Part shown: piece by piece, positions 10,916 through 23,400 of the stretch | Layout: the number at the start of each line of letters is the position of its first letter | Numbering within the stretch: the stretch's first letter is position 1 | NCBI GenBank assembly: GCA_025174535.1 | Contig: JALBUN010000041.1 | Location: 1-64,000, forward strand | Length of the DNA stretch: 64,000 bases | Direction of reading: 5' to 3' | Origin: Cantharellus purpuraceus | Taxonomy: Eukaryota > Basidiomycota > Agaricomycetes > Cantharellales > Hydnaceae | Program-made: the position numbers and the translations under genes | Notes under the pieces: generated by a model | The model's input: only the letters and a program-made list of their open reading frames with translations | Databases searched by the model: none | What the model was told of the DNA's origin: nothing

Positions 10916-11924
10916 GTGAGTCGTATGCCAGCCATCAATAGACAATGCTTCTGCTGAGATATCACAATATTCAAAGTGTTCATATAACCGCTAAATTTTA
11001 GCCGTGAATGCTGAAGATCGTTCCTAGGAGCCAGGAGACCGCATCTGATCTCGGTGACCCTCGCGCGTGCGCTCATACAGCCACTGTTCTCTGTTCGTAT
11101 AGCCTATGCTAGACTCACAGGATTCCCCGATTTTCCCTACAATTTGCCATATCACTTCAGCCTCTTCACGGGGATAACAGAGTGCCTCCGGCTGTGTCCG
11201 TTATGGGATCCCCGGTTCCTGAGGCTGAAATCATCATTTCCCGATACCTACGCTTCTTTCCGACGCCCTAATGGATCTCTCCGTGATTGCCTTTGTTGAT
11301 TTACTGCAACAGTCATGACGAGTGATCAGAGGTTAGTGGACGAGACATCATCTATATGCACACGTGTATTCTGTTTATACCCCTGAAACTGATGAAAGAT
11401 TGCCTATTGCAAGTTGTATGTAGCAGCTGACATCTCACTTCCGATGTTCCCGCATTGTGCTGTATACTGAATCAGACTTCAAATTCATATGCCTGCTGTT
11501 GTCAACATAGTGCCAAAGAACCTAACTACAGACAATGAATTGTCAACATCAGTCTGTAAGCTGTGCACACGCCTGCTGGTTTACCCTCATTGTTATCGGC
11601 AAGGTCTCGCTTGCGAGTCTTCGCCCTAATAACTGAGATAGATCAGGCGGTGCAGACAGTTCCATTCAATGCGCCATTTACGTAGGATAAAGTGGCTGTG
11701 CCACATGTGCCAAGCCTTCTAACGAAAACATCACTGGCCATCAGGTCGAACTATTTTCAACTTCATGGCGGTACGCCTAGCGGTTCATTGCTGTTGATCG
11801 GGGCATTACATACACAAATAGCATTCCTGTATTTCAGTATATGAACCCCTTGTAGCATTCTACCATCGCATACTGGCATAGTCTAGTGCACTTGGTATAC
11901 CTCTCCCTCCATCTTTCCATAGAC
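10916..11924. other. Intergenic stretch
   Basis: Only short random-looking frames occur. One plus frame at 11054-11299 has no family resemblance. I see no repeat or RNA gene. Confidence 0.35.
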
Positions 11925-13623
11925 ATGGCAGCTCAGACAGAACAGGCGGCAATTCAAGCAGCGTCAGATACGTGCGTCACCGCTCACTATATGCGCAGTG
12001 ATTTTTGAGTCCATTGTGTGGTCTCAGTATGGATGTCTATTACTCTTCAATAGCTGCCCTCGGTGAGCTCACAGCTCGTGCACGCAACCTAACTAACGGC
12101 ATTCCGCTCAAAACAGTTTTCCTTTCCTACGACACCCTTCTGACAATCTCAGATGAGATTCAATATATCTGGAATAAAACATTAAAATTGGGGACAGTAC
12201 TGTATCTTCTGGCGCGATACTGCATGCTATTGTTTTCCTCGCTAGAAATATTTACGAATTTTTTCAATTTTACATCACTTCAGGTCAGTTCTGCTGATGA
12301 CTTGTGTTCATGCACATAGATGACACATGACGCAGTAAGTTCGAGGGCAGCCGTTGTAACGCAGAAATTCACACAAATTAGAACATGTGATGGGGTTCTT
12401 CACTTTGTGGATGCTCTCAACACCCTCCCACTCGTCGGTATTCAAGGTGATATAAGTTTTTCTTTGCAATAGATCATCGACGACACTAATTATGCAGGGC
12501 TTCTACTGGCGCGGGCATATGCGGTTAGCGATCGGAAGAGGGTGGTATTGGGTGTTCTCGGAGTACTCGGAGGTTGCGCCGTCACAACGCAACTGGTATG
12601 TGTACATATCTGCATTTATGTGGAGCTGCGTGACAGAGACCCATCATAGGCAGGAACAATCTTAGATAGGTGTGACATCCCCAGTGCACAAGTCCACATT
12701 ATCCGCATGTAAGTACAGCATAGTCTTAAATGAACTGTGCTCAATAATTCACCAGAGGTAAGACACGTCAAAGTCATATTTATTATGACGGTTGATTCCC
12801 TGCTCTTAGTCGATGACGTCGGTTCGATCGCGGTCATATTGTTTGACACAGTAGTGGTTGCTGTGACACTTGCCGGCACACTCGGAACGTGGAGAGTTTA
12901 CAAACGATCAGCATGGAACAAGCTATCGCTGACACATTTGCTGGCCCAGCAATGTAAGCCATAACCTCTGTTACGGTAGAATTCTCACCGACAGACATGA
13001 ATATCAGGTCTGATGAGATTCAGGTATTTTTCATCCGCTATCACCGCAAACGGATCCAGAATTGATTATTATCAGATTTGTGTTAACGCTCACTCTTGCT
13101 AACACGATCGTGCCATTGGTATGTCAATGCACCAATATCTACGCCATCGTTAACCCCGAGGCACTAGACCTTGAGAGTACGTCACACATTAGTATCCGCT
13201 GCTGTGTGACTCCAACTTGTTCTTTAGCTTATACTTTCATCTACGCTTGGACCTATACAGAAGAGGCAAGTTGGAATACGGGATTCCAGACATCTACTAA
13301 ATATATGCAGCTTGTCAGCCACCATCATCTGCCGGTTCCACCTCGACCTTCAAAGGAGAAACGCGCACCCTAACAGCACCACATCCCGTGGAATCCCTAC
13401 CATCTCCCTTGGTAGTTTCCATGCGGCCACCCAAAGCATTCACGACGCTGTGATGGCAGAGTTTGGGGAATCTCCCGTCGATGAGTGTGTTGGATCTGAA
13501 GCATCGCGGGACGCGGTCGAGTGTACAGAGTCAGATATGCCGGCAGAGACGACAGATAATGATATTGAGCTTGAAAACATCCAGTTCCGGCCACAGGCAG
13601 CTGAAAATACTTTAGAGGCGTAA
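11925..13623 (+). CDS. DUF6533-domain multi-pass membrane protein
   Basis: Exon 1 (11925-11971) gives MAAQTEQAAIQAASDT. It is spliced to 12028-12062 and 12117 onward to give VYYSSIAALVFLSYDTLLTI followed by SDEIQYIW. This is the characteristic DUF6533 N-terminus of Agaricomycete membrane proteins (hydrophobic helix, then TLxDEVxxIW). Later exons encode more hydrophobic helices (LLLARAYAVSDRKRVVLGVL; DDVGSIAVILFDTVVVAVTL; RFVLTLTLANTIVPL) and a polar, acidic C-terminal tail (FGESPVDECVGSEASRD...) ending at TAA 13621-13623. The family has about seven predicted helices and no known function. Its genes are multicopy in mushrooms. At least seven introns are needed, so exact borders are uncertain. 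Confidence 0.75.
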
Positions 13624-14317
13624 CGGCGGACTACTTGCCGTGATGTTCTGTTGGTGTTGGCTGATTAGACCAATTTACAGGGAACAATTGTTCTCATACG
13701 CTCATACAGTTACCCTGTCACTGGGGGGGCCAAGTGTGGGGGTTTGAACATATATGCGGTGTAATCATCTTATTATTGGACAGGCCTGATCGAATTCCAT
13801 AATATTCTCGATATGTTGACAGAATGTACTCGAAGAATGCTGCAATTGCCGTCAGATGGATGAGACGTCCACGAAATATTGCAAGATGCGATCAAATATA
13901 CTAAACTCTACACAAAGTTTGTCTTGGCAACCACACAACTTGGCAGGCAGTGTGACGCTGATGCATTGATAGGTGGTGACTTTGTTAGATGCATTTTCAT
14001 GGCGTCTGGAGCGGATCTCAGGGGGGTTGGATTTTCGAATACTTTTGCGGCGTGACTATTTTCGAAACGTTATTAAACGGGCCTAATCATATTTCATTAT
14101 ATCATTAGGTTCTTCAGTCATTGTCTACAACAATCAAGTCATACTCACTTTAGAAGATTCCTGCAGGTGCAAAATATATATCTAACACTTCCAGGTGATT
14201 ATATATAAATGAGTGCTTCAGGAAAGACCACGGAGCGGTGAAAGTGCAAAAGAAACAATACGACTACATCGACCACATCTACCGCATTACACCTCATTGC
14301 CGTTTACATCACGGAGG
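13624..14317. other. Intergenic stretch between the DUF6533 gene and the P450 gene
   Basis: AT-rich sequence between two convergent genes. No gene, repeat or RNA was recognised. Confidence 0.35.
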
Positions 14318-16803
14318 TCACAGTGAGCGGCAGCTGAATCCGACCAGGTTCTCCTTTAACCCTAAAATAACCAGGAAGTCGTCAGACTTGGATAGAGACA
14401 GGAGATTCGGTAATTCATACATAGGAGTCATCAATACTGTGGCGCATCTGATGATCTCAGGATTTCCTGGAGCAGGAGAGAATTCAAAATGTTCGATAAA
14501 TTCTGTGAGAATAGCTTGCATTTCAAGGACTCTGAAGAGGCTGTCAAGTAGGACAGAGCATAACGTGAGGAACGTACGCGAAGCGCCACCTAGGGAACAG
14601 ATCACAGTTTTAGTCCTTTTCTCCCAACAAGACTAGGGAAATAGATACGCACCCGATGCAGCTGCGTATCCCGCTACCGAATGTTGCTCTACCAAGGAGG
14701 GGTACTTCTTTAGGTCGTTGTGCAAAGGCCTGTCAAACATGGACGCACAGATTGGACAATACCCCCAGACCCGTCTTCTGGTGCGTCTCTATGTCTTCTA
14801 GGAAACGCTCCGGCCGCCAAACGTCTGCATCCTCTCCCCATACCGACTTCAGCCTATCCATGACTGCTCAGAAATGACTCTAAAAAGCGAAATCTTTGTA
14901 CGAACCTATTGTACGCTGCGAGGGATAGAATAACCGACTGTCCTTTGCTGACGGGGATGTTAGTTATGACCTCTCCCGTATTCGTCTTCAGAGGCGTTGA
15001 AAGGGGCAATACAGCTTCGCGAGAAGCCACACGCTGAAGCGTTGTGACAATCGGGTGGTATCGGAGTGTTTCCTAACCCACAAGTTATGAGCCGGGGAAC
15101 CTACTGGGTACAGGCACATGGCAGAGCTCAATCACCTTCATAACGGCAAGAAGCCATTTCATGGAGTCCAGGTCGGCAATCGTGAGCTCACCATTTCCCC
15201 GCTTTGAAGCATGCGCAATGGTTGCTCTTATCTCCTCTCGGACACGGGTCTGGATGTCCGGATGTTTCGATAGTTCGTATAAAGCCCATGCTAAAGTAGA
15301 AGCAGTCGTCTCCTGCCCTGCGAGCATCAATGTTCTATATATCCATGCAAATGTCAAGGTCCCTGTCCACAAATTGCAGACCATGTACACACTGCAATTG
15401 TGCCATCAACTCGGCTTCGCTAAGTCTCATATTTGCATCTTCCGACATGTTGGCCTTGACTGGTGAATGGAGTATCAGGTCCCGTTTGCTCGTGGTCAAG
15501 AATTGCAACTACCACTCACCAAGAATGCTCATTACATCCGCTCCACTTGCATCTCCCTTCTCGACAGGTTGTGAGTGTGCCTGTTGGACAATCTTCTTGG
15601 CAACGCGACCTGCCACAGTCGTGTACCTTCGTAACCTTCTCAGCTGCGGTGTCGGGAGTAGTCGGATGCTTGTCGCCAACCCAAGAGGAAGGTAGCCCCA
15701 AAGATATTCAAAAGCGATCGTAAAGTCGGATCGTTTAAAAAATGAATCGGCACTAGAATCACAGGCGTATTTAGCAACGACGCGGATCAACAGAATGTAG
15801 TAATCACAAGATGTTTCGATACACGGCAGACAGTTCATTGTGTTTCTCGTCTATGGCTCCAAAGTCGTAATTAAAGGCGGCTGTTATACACAATATTCTT
15901 AAATTTCGAGAGGGCGTTCAGCAAGTGGATTTACCGTGGCCCAGGGCATCTAAAGTGGCACGAGTAAGCCACGACTGAATGTCAAGAACAAGGGATGTGG
16001 TGCCATTCTGCGCCATCGCGTCTTCCCATTTAGTTACAATCTGGTAATACACGACAATTAGCAATGAGATGCACGAAGACAAAGTAAATGAACCCTTTGC
16101 GAGGTGTGCTGAAAGACTGGCAAAAATACCCGCAAAGCGCTGAAGGAAAATGCGGGATTCATAATTTTCCGGTGTCTGACGTGATCAGCACCTAATACCT
16201 CATTGTAAGCACTACTGCCGTTAACACAGGTAAGATAGGAAGGGACCTTGGGCGTATGCAACTCCTTCTCCCAGAGTCATCTTCGTTATCGCAATATTCT
16301 GCTTTGAGGTGGGGAAATTGTAGCCTTCCACGTTGAGAACATTATGTATGACCTGCATCGAAGGCCTATGATCGGCTCGGACTAAACGCAGAATCTGTCG
16401 ATGAGCAACGCACTTTCGGGTCGGCGGTAAACAGAACATCTGCCTAGTATTATGAAAGGCAATGAGATAGAAACATGTTGGTGATGAGATTTGAAGAAAG
16501 ACCCACCCCCAATGCACCCTTGATTCTCAGAGCGGTGCCATATTTGTTGGTCCATGCAAATTCTGCTTCTGCGATATTGTCTGGCCGAATGATTTCAGGG
16601 AGATGTCCTGTGGGTAACAGTGAGCACATGTATTGCTCACGTTGTGTTGATAGTTATTGATGCATACCGACCAGCCACGGGCCAGGATGAGGACCGGGGA
16701 GGTGTGAAATTGAGTGAGTACGGGCCCTACGCCCTAGAGTGCGCACCAGAATCAAAAGAATCAAAGATATTCCAACAGGCAGGAGAGAATAAGAGAACGC
16801 CAT
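14318..16803 (-). CDS. Cytochrome P450 monooxygenase (apparently intact, many introns)
   Basis: The start at 16803 gives MAFSYSLLPVGISLILLILV, an ER membrane anchor, then the proline-rich hinge LPGPHPGPW. Further marks in order are GADHVRHRKIMNPAFSFSAL (helix C region), the I-helix AGQETTASTLAW (AG-x-E/D-T-T), the K-helix ETLR after an intron at about 15130-15073, DADVWRPERF (PERF), the heme-binding FGSGIRSCIG (F-x-x-G-x-R-x-C-x-G, about 14660-14690) and WRFALFRVLEMQAILTEFI. All key residues are present. Roughly a dozen short GT-AG introns are needed to join them. It would oxidise a hydrophobic substrate with a reductase partner. The subfamily cannot be set by eye. The last residues after the PAPGNPEI strand are uncertain. 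Confidence 0.85.
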
Positions 16804-17400
16804 GCTGACTCAAAACTCCTCTTCTCTGTGCTTTTATGGATCTCCCCTATGGAGCCGAGTACAGTTCGGAGAAAACAAGCATCCAATTTTGTGAGTCGGA
16901 AATTTTGTGGCACTTGCTCAGTGATAAATAGTGATGGGCATGGCCCGGCCCCAAGCCGTGGGCCGAGCCAAGCCAGGGCGTTAGAGACCGAGCCGAGCCG
17001 AGCCGAGCCAAAGCCATGAGTGGCAGACGGCCTGTGATCTAACGAGCCTTCCTGTCTTAGGATTTAAAATCTGAAACATTAATGAGTCACCCACATCCCT
17101 TCTTCCATATGGGCTGCTTCCCACCTTTAATCCTGACAAAACATTATTTGAGTGCCAAGCGCCAAAGAAAGAACTCGCCATGCATGATTTGCCTGGTCAT
17201 TTGCATGGTGTTGTAATCTGAGCAAGATAATCTCAATCCATATATTGTGAATACAGCTCAGTTGACGAAGATCATACGACTCGCCCTCAACGTGGACTCC
17301 TATGGATCCACGACTCGGCAGGCCATAAACAATTTTCTAGCGCTTACTGGAGTTCACGCTCTTTCTGCTGAACTCCAGCCTCCGCCTGCCTAAGTTGTTA
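16804..17400. other. P450 upstream region with a short GAGCC repeat
   Basis: The stretch contains a small pentamer repeat (GAGCC units at about 16970-17007) and otherwise no recognised gene. It would hold the P450 promoter. The right end borders the copia gag fragment. Confidence 0.4.
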
Positions 17401-17404
17401 GGTT

Positions 17405-17726
17405 ATGGGCCCCACCAGCGAATCAGAATCACATGCCTTCAAATTTCCGAAGCTCAATGGCCAGAACTACTCGCTCTGGGCCGAGCACATGCAAGCTGCA
17501 TTGCAATCTCGCTACCTTTGGCTCATAGTCAATGGTATGGAGACTTGTCCGGAAATGCCATCCGGTGCAAAGGTGGCTACCACAGAATGGAAACTCAAAC
17601 GGAAGGAACACATGGACTGGTTGCTGCGCGATCAGGAGGCTCAGGGTCTTATGAAGGGCGCCACTGAGAGTTCTCAATGGCCGCACGTTTCGAAGGCCCA
17701 AACTTCAAAGCAGATGTGGGACACGT
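17405..17726 (+). pseudogene. Ty1/copia Gag N-terminal fragment (UBN2/DUF4219-like), cut by the G2 LTR
   Basis: The frame reads FKFPKLNGQNYSLWAEHMQA, then LQSRYLWLIVNG and, later, MWDTL. This is the standard copia Gag start (choose the substrate, W..H...L). It ends abruptly at 17726 where the G2 LTR begins. The rest of this copia element is not found on the other side of G2 (29460), so the two flanks of G2 do not belong together. Confidence 0.8.
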
Positions 17727-19180
17727 TGTTTTGGAACCCGCAAAATTATGGTGTTAGGGCAAACTCTAAATCACCACAATTCCGTGAATGAACAGCTGAG
17801 AAGAATATCAAATCCTACTGCAGCACAACTCCAGAAACGATTTAACATTTGTACTTTGGTTACAATCCGTTGTAATGGTCAATGCAGACGATACGCAGGA
17901 AGGTAATACGTTTCTTAGCAGTAGGGAATGAATAAGACTTCCAGAGTCTAGAGTTCACGGATGCTTAGGGGTCCAGATATTCCAAAAAGAGGGGAATGCA
18001 CTTAGAGGCTAGAGGAAGTAGGTGGATGAATCCGACCGTCCAACCAGTGACACTCTGAAGCGGGTAACAGCGATGTGTGAAGTAGTCTAGCAACTGCTTC
18101 ACACGAGTTCAAGATTCTAATGCTCTGCAAAGGCAGTACACACTAGTAACTTAAACAAGAGCACTAATGGCAGGACTATCGACAGACAATCTCACCCTGT
18201 AGATTCGTAGTCACACGAGGTAGATACTACACTCACGCCCAAAGCAGGACAATCACTACTTCGAGTGCAATCAAATACAGTTACACAACTGTAAGCGACC
18301 CTTGAACTGGACAATCAACAGTTACTGAGATATAGAGGATGACACTGTATGTCACTCTAGTCACACTGATGTGCAAATGATGGGGTAGAAAAATGGTTAT
18401 TTATTCAGAGGCAGAATGGGCTCCTTTTATATTGTATTTACAGGAGCTGACTAATACTACTGGAAACTTCTACCTATTAATAGATGGAAACTACTGGAAG
18501 CTAGTGGAATATGTGAGAAAGGGGTGGAAGTTTCCTAGCCAATGAGCTGCTTGGATTTGCTCTGACTCATGGCATGAGTCATGGATGGAGTCATAGTGTG
18601 ACTCAGAGCAGGAGTCATAGTATGAGTAATCACAGGAGTCATGGTATGAGTCATGGAAGGAGTCATAGCATGAGTCATGGCAGGAGTCATTGCATGAGTC
18701 ACCATTACTCAAATAACTCGGTCAATACTTCGTTTCCCAGGCTGATTAGCACAGCTATGGGTAGGCATGGCTTCTATTGAACTCTCCACTGAAAATGGAG
18801 TCAGGAGGTGCAGTGGTTGCGAAGATATTGAGCATTTACTGGCAGTGGTGACCAGATTGAGTCGGAGATTGAAATGAGTCATGTGATCGACAATGAGTCA
18901 GTTGTCCGGGTGACTCCGGCTGACTTTGAGGCTGCTGACATCTGCGAAGGTTTGTGGGTCCATGTGGGTCCCAAAACTTCGCCCAGCAGAACAATAAGTT
19001 TGTAGACTCATTTCTGCATGGAAAATTCCCAAAAAATATGAAAAAATAGAGAATATTTGAATGGCCCTGAATCAAGAGAAAGCAGCAGATATATGCTGAT
19101 ATTTTAAGGCCATGAAGCGAAATTGTACAGTTTTGGGACTTTAAACAAGATCTTTTTAAGGGAAAACCAGTTCCCATACA
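17727..19180 (-). repeat. G2 LTR 1 (3' LTR), 1454 bp
   Basis: Plus-strand ends are TGTTTTGGAACCCGC and CAGTTCCCATACA. Read on the minus strand the TATA box is AATATAAAAGG (18423-18433). Upstream of it lies a 12-bp-period repeat rich in TGASTCA heptamers (18563-18701, with two more at 18875-18900). Compared with LTR 2 it lacks one 24-bp piece of that repeat. At several sites it matches the solo LTR 3 rather than LTR 2. Confidence 0.9.
18563..18701 (-). promoter_or_regulatory. TGASTCA (Gcn4/AP-1-type) array in the G2 LTR 1 promoter
   Basis: Six exact TGAGTCA/TGACTCA heptamers occur in 139 bp, spaced on a 12/24-bp grid with near-miss GGAGTCA units between them. They lie about 130-270 bp upstream of the LTR TATA box. 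Two more exact sites lie at 18875-18900. TGA(C/G)TCA is the known binding site of Gcn4/CPC1- and AP-1-type bZIP factors. Actual binding here is inference. Confidence 0.6.
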
Positions 19181-19184
19181 TTCA

Positions 19185-19194
19185 TCCCCCCTTC
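19185..19194 (-). promoter_or_regulatory. Polypurine tract of G2
   Basis: On the minus strand GAAGGGGGGATGAA lies right before the 3' LTR, the expected place for plus-strand priming. Confidence 0.65.
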
Positions 19195-19211
19195 AAATAT
19201 TCTCCGAGACT

Positions 19212-20228
19212 TTAGTCACTCCTCTCCTCTACTATTCCAGCCTCATCGGCGCCACCTGAGTTACTCGCCGCATATGGGTCTACAACATGCGGGTTGAGGG
19301 GCAGAGGAAGGAAGGAAGGGTAGGCCTTTTTGACACGCGGGTCACAGGTGGAGGAAGAGTTAGATACATGTATGGAAGGAGTAGGCGTGTTAGGAGGAGT
19401 GAAGACATGAACAGTCTCCGGGTGATAGGAATCAACATATCCGCAAGCGAGTGCTCGGTGCATATCAAGAAGCTGTCTCACCGACGGTTTCCACAACACC
19501 AACTGTTTCTTATTGGCTTCCTCGCCGTCTCGGTCTGGTTCAACAGGAGAAGAGCTGCGCGGTCTTTTGGTAGACTCGCAGTCGGAGTGAATTTGAAAAG
19601 AGTGAGCGATGGGGAGGAGAGTGCTGGAAAGCTCGGATGACCTGGAGTCATCCTCTGTATGGAAAGAAGGAGAGCCGGAATCCGAATTGTAGTCGTCACC
19701 TAGAGGTGAAGGAGGCCACCTCCAAGTGCAATCGGGCACCAAAGAGGAATTGTATTTGGCCTTGCTGATCCAAGCGGACAAGCGACGGGACTGGTTCTGC
19801 CAGTCTTCGATCCAGCCGCGGATTATGCCAGTCCTTTCAGGGAGAAGTAGAAGGTTGTAGGAGAGCTGATGCACGGAAGGGAAAGGGGGTGGAATCATGT
19901 TTATCTCGCGCAACTTCTCCGATGGAACGTAGAGGGGAAGGGGTTCGAGAGCCGTTTCGCTGTTCCAGCGATGGGCTGCTGATAGAATGTATCGCCCTTT
20001 CATCCGGAGTGATTCCCAGAAACAACTGGCTAGCTCACTGCGTAGAATGCCATAATCGTCAGCAGGGTCATTGAAATAGATAAAGTCGAACCGGTTTGGT
20101 TTATAATAGTCGAAATCGGACGTGTATTGATACCCGTAGTTGGGGATGGAGACCGGCTCCTGAATGAAAGAATCTCCTTCCTTACGCAAGGAAAACTGGA
20201 GGGAGGAGATTTGTGGATAGACGGCCAT
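19212..20228 (-). CDS. G2 third ORF, unknown protein, 338 residues
   Basis: An intact ORF lies downstream of pol in the same orientation, between pol and the 3' LTR, where retroviruses carry env. It starts MAVYPQISSLQFSLRKEG. The N-terminal half is rich in aromatic residues (YGYQYTSDFDYYKPNRFDF) and looks folded. The middle is Ser/Asp-rich with a basic stretch (STKRPRSSSPVEPDRDGEE) that could be a nuclear signal. After a helix-like KPSVRQLLDMHRALACGY segment comes a Pro/Ser-rich tail. No signal peptide, transmembrane segment or Cys pattern of an envelope is seen, so env is unlikely. I do not recognise the family. Being uninterrupted in an element whose other parts are nearly intact suggests a retained role or young age. 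Confidence 0.6.
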   Translation of the reverse strand: MAVYPQISSLQFSLRKEGDSFIQEPVSIPNYGYQYTSDFDYYKPNRFDFIYFNDPADDYGILRSELASCFWESLRMKGRYILSAAHRWNSETALEPLPLYVPSEKLREINMIPPPFPSVHQLSYNLLLLPERTGIIRGWIEDWQNQSRRLSAWISKAKYNSSLVPDCTWRWPPSPLGDDYNSDSGSPSFHTEDDSRSSELSSTLLPIAHSFQIHSDCESTKRPRSSSPVEPDRDGEEANKKQLVLWKPSVRQLLDMHRALACGYVDSYHPETVHVFTPPNTPTPSIHVSNSSSTCDPRVKKAYPSFLPLPLNPHVVDPYAASNSGGADEAGIVEERSD

Positions 20229-20404
20229 AGCGAAATGATATATAGAACAATCAATAGTTTTCTAAGAGCTCTTTCAAGGTGGGAGTGAGATGTCAAGATA
20301 GAGAGTCGCATTGGTTTTTAAAATAAGGGGGCATACATGCATAGAACAAGCTGGAAAATGGTGGAAGAATGAGCCGATAGAGTAGAGTGAGAGGGGAAGA
20401 CTTC

Positions 20405-23400
20405 TTAGTGAGACTTGCTTCGGTCACGCCGGTCCCAAGTATGCAACAGATCGGGGGCATTGCGAAGGTAGCGACGAGGGAGCCATTCATCATAGCTCGC
20501 ATCGTAGCCAAGGAAACGCGTGAGTAGCTCTTGAACTCGACGTCCGTTCCGGGCCTTGCACCAGCGCTCACCGATGATAGATTCGACCTCAAATTCCGGC
20601 AATTCGCTGAAGCTAGCGCGATCGAGGGACCTAGTGGGCCGCTTTCCGAAACGAGGGTGGGAGGAGGAATAGGGCTCGAGATGGGCAATATTGAGGACTG
20701 GGTGGATGCCATAGGATGCGGGCAGACGCAGCCGGTACGTAGCTGGTCCTAGTTTCTGCAGAATTTCAAAGGGTCCATCATACTTCATGTTTAGTTTCTT
20801 ACCTCGGCCTGGTTCAGAGCGTAGAAGGTCAAGAGAGTGGGGGTTAAGGAGGACGAGGTCGCCAGCTTCGAACTCCATGGCCAGGTGTCCGGCGTTGTAG
20901 CTACGTTGCTGAGCAACCTGCGCAAACTGCAGGGATTGCCTGGCTCGCGATCGGTAAGCCTTAAACTCCTCTAGAAAGTCAGCGGCTTTCGTGCTTTCGA
21001 CCTCAGGAGCAAGTGGGGCCGTTCTAGCGCGATCGGGAAGTTTGGCGGCAAACTCGGCTGGATTTGATGATCGCGGTCGTGCTACACCGTCAGGGGCAGG
21101 GTGTAGGTAAGAAGATGGTGTGCGTGGATGATAACCGTAGAGTAGAAGCGCGGGGGCTAGACCAGTAGCCAGGTGGGGAGTGTTGTTGTAAGAGAACGCG
21201 AAAGGAGTGGTGAGAGCCGCCCAGTCATCACGCGCGGGGCTTACGTAAGAGCGCAGTGCGGTTTCCAGCGTCTGATTCAAAATCTCTGTCTGCCCATCAG
21301 CTTGAGGATGATAAGCAGTAGTTAAGGCTCTTTTCATGTTTAGCTGTTTGCATAACTCTTTCCAAAAAGTGCTAGTCCATCTAGAATCCCTATTGGATAT
21401 GATTTGCTTAGGGATTCCATATTTGGACAGTACATGTTCAAAAAATAACCGAGCTGTACCCTCCTCATTAATGGTACTTTGAGTAGGGATAAAGATTCCA
21501 TATTTTGTGAGTTTATCCACTATTACCAGGATGGAATCATACCCATTGCTCTCGGGCAATTCCGTGATGAAATCCATGGTTACGACTTCAAATGGATTTT
21601 CTGGAATAGGAATGGGCTGTAATAATCCAATGGGTGCGTGTCGCCTAGGTTTGGCTTTCTGGCAAATGTCACAGCTCACGACAAACTTTTTGACATCTCT
21701 ACTCATTCTAGGCCAATAGAAAGTAGAAGCCAGCTTGTTGTACGTCTTGTGATAACCCGCATGAGCTCCTTCAGTGATTTCATCATGAATTTCACTTAGA
21801 AGTTTAGCTTGCTCATCCTTGGGTACACACAGCCGGTAATTTCCATTCCAATCTTCAAAGTAAAGCAATCCGTCCTCATTTTCAAAAAAGAGAGGATGCT
21901 TTGGGCTGATCCAATTAGACTCCTGTCGTAATTCAGATCTGACCCTTTTGAAGTAAGGATCTTTGGCATACGCATCAACTATTTTCTGAATCTCCTCCTG
22001 AGCAAGGCTAGAGACTAGATTATAGCTTTTGGCTGTTACATATGGAATGGTGAAGTCTTCTTCAAGGCTGGTATTAGCTTGGATGGAAGAAGAATACACT
22101 TTCTGCGGAATTCTCTGGTTCTCTTCTTCATACGCAACCATTAACATTAAAGTCCTGGCTTCGAATTGGGGAGAGATATCAGAATAAAAATCCACAAGTG
22201 GATCCTGTTCTGAATCCAGGATAGTAGGAATGGTGTCATCAGAAGAAGGCCCATCTTGGTATGGAACATTTCTCCTGAGTCTAGAGATAGGATCTACATT
22301 GGAGTGAACCCGTCCTGCTCTGTGTACGATCTTTAATTCAGGGTATGCAGCAAATACTGTTCCCCAAGTTAATAACCGCCTATTAACATTTTGGTAGGTC
22401 CGACTCCAGATAAGGGCTGCATGGTCTGTAATTGCTACTACTTTCTCCCCTTCAATGTAGGGTTGAAATTTGATAAGACCATCTCGTAACGCAAGCGCCT
22501 CTCTTTCCGTAGGAGAGTAATTTCTTTCAGCTGGTTTCAAGGTACGAGACCAGTAAGCAATGACTCGTTCTACTGAAACCGTAGTGTTTTCAAAGTCTTT
22601 ATCCCAAGTACCTGGCTTAGGGAGAGTTTCCTCCTTTGACACGGGAATCACCATTTGGGGTACAGGTAATCCTTTGTCATATGCTGATTTGAGTTTCTCA
22701 TACCCTTTGGTACCCTTGAGATCTCTGATTTTGAGAGGTTGGATCTGCTGAAGTATAGTGGCAATTCCAACATCACATGCATCAGAGTAGACTCTGTATC
22801 CAAGACCAGGAATGGCATATGCCCTAACTGGTGCACTGACTAGGGCATTCTTAGCCAAATCAAAGGCTTCCTGTTGAATAATGCCCCATTCCCAAGTTGA
22901 ATTCTTTTTGAGCAATTCAAACAAAGGGGCTACAATCCATGCATAGAATGGTATATATGAAGAAAAGTATACCACCATTCTGAGGAAGATTTGTAGGTCA
23001 TGCACATTCTTTGGCTCTGCCAATTCTAGTATAGCATCTATCTTCTCCTTGTGAGTTGATAGACCCAACCGTGATACCTTCTGTCCCAACAGTAGCAAAG
23101 ACTGGTAGGCCAAATGGCACTTGGCAGGAGATAAGGTGATTCCTGACTTTTCTATAGCTCTGAACACTTTGTCCAGATGTACTAAGTGTTCTTTGAACGT
23201 CTTGGAATATATGACAATATCATCTATATAGACCAGGGCAAATACCCATAGAAAAGGTGCTAGGACACCTTGCATTACTCTTTGAAAGACTGCAGGCCCA
23301 TTCCGATACCCAAAAGGCATCCGTTTGAACTGATACAGTCCTCTATGAGTTCTGAATGCAGTTTTTTCTTTGGCACTGTCCGACATTTGCAGCTGCGTGA

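Noticed and set aside
18563..18701. CRISPR-like direct repeats
   Set aside because: The repeats are 12 bp without distinct spacers and lie within an LTR of a fungal retrotransposon.
19212..20228. Envelope gene in G2
   Set aside because: No signal peptide, transmembrane helix or cysteine pattern is seen, so the position alone does not support env.
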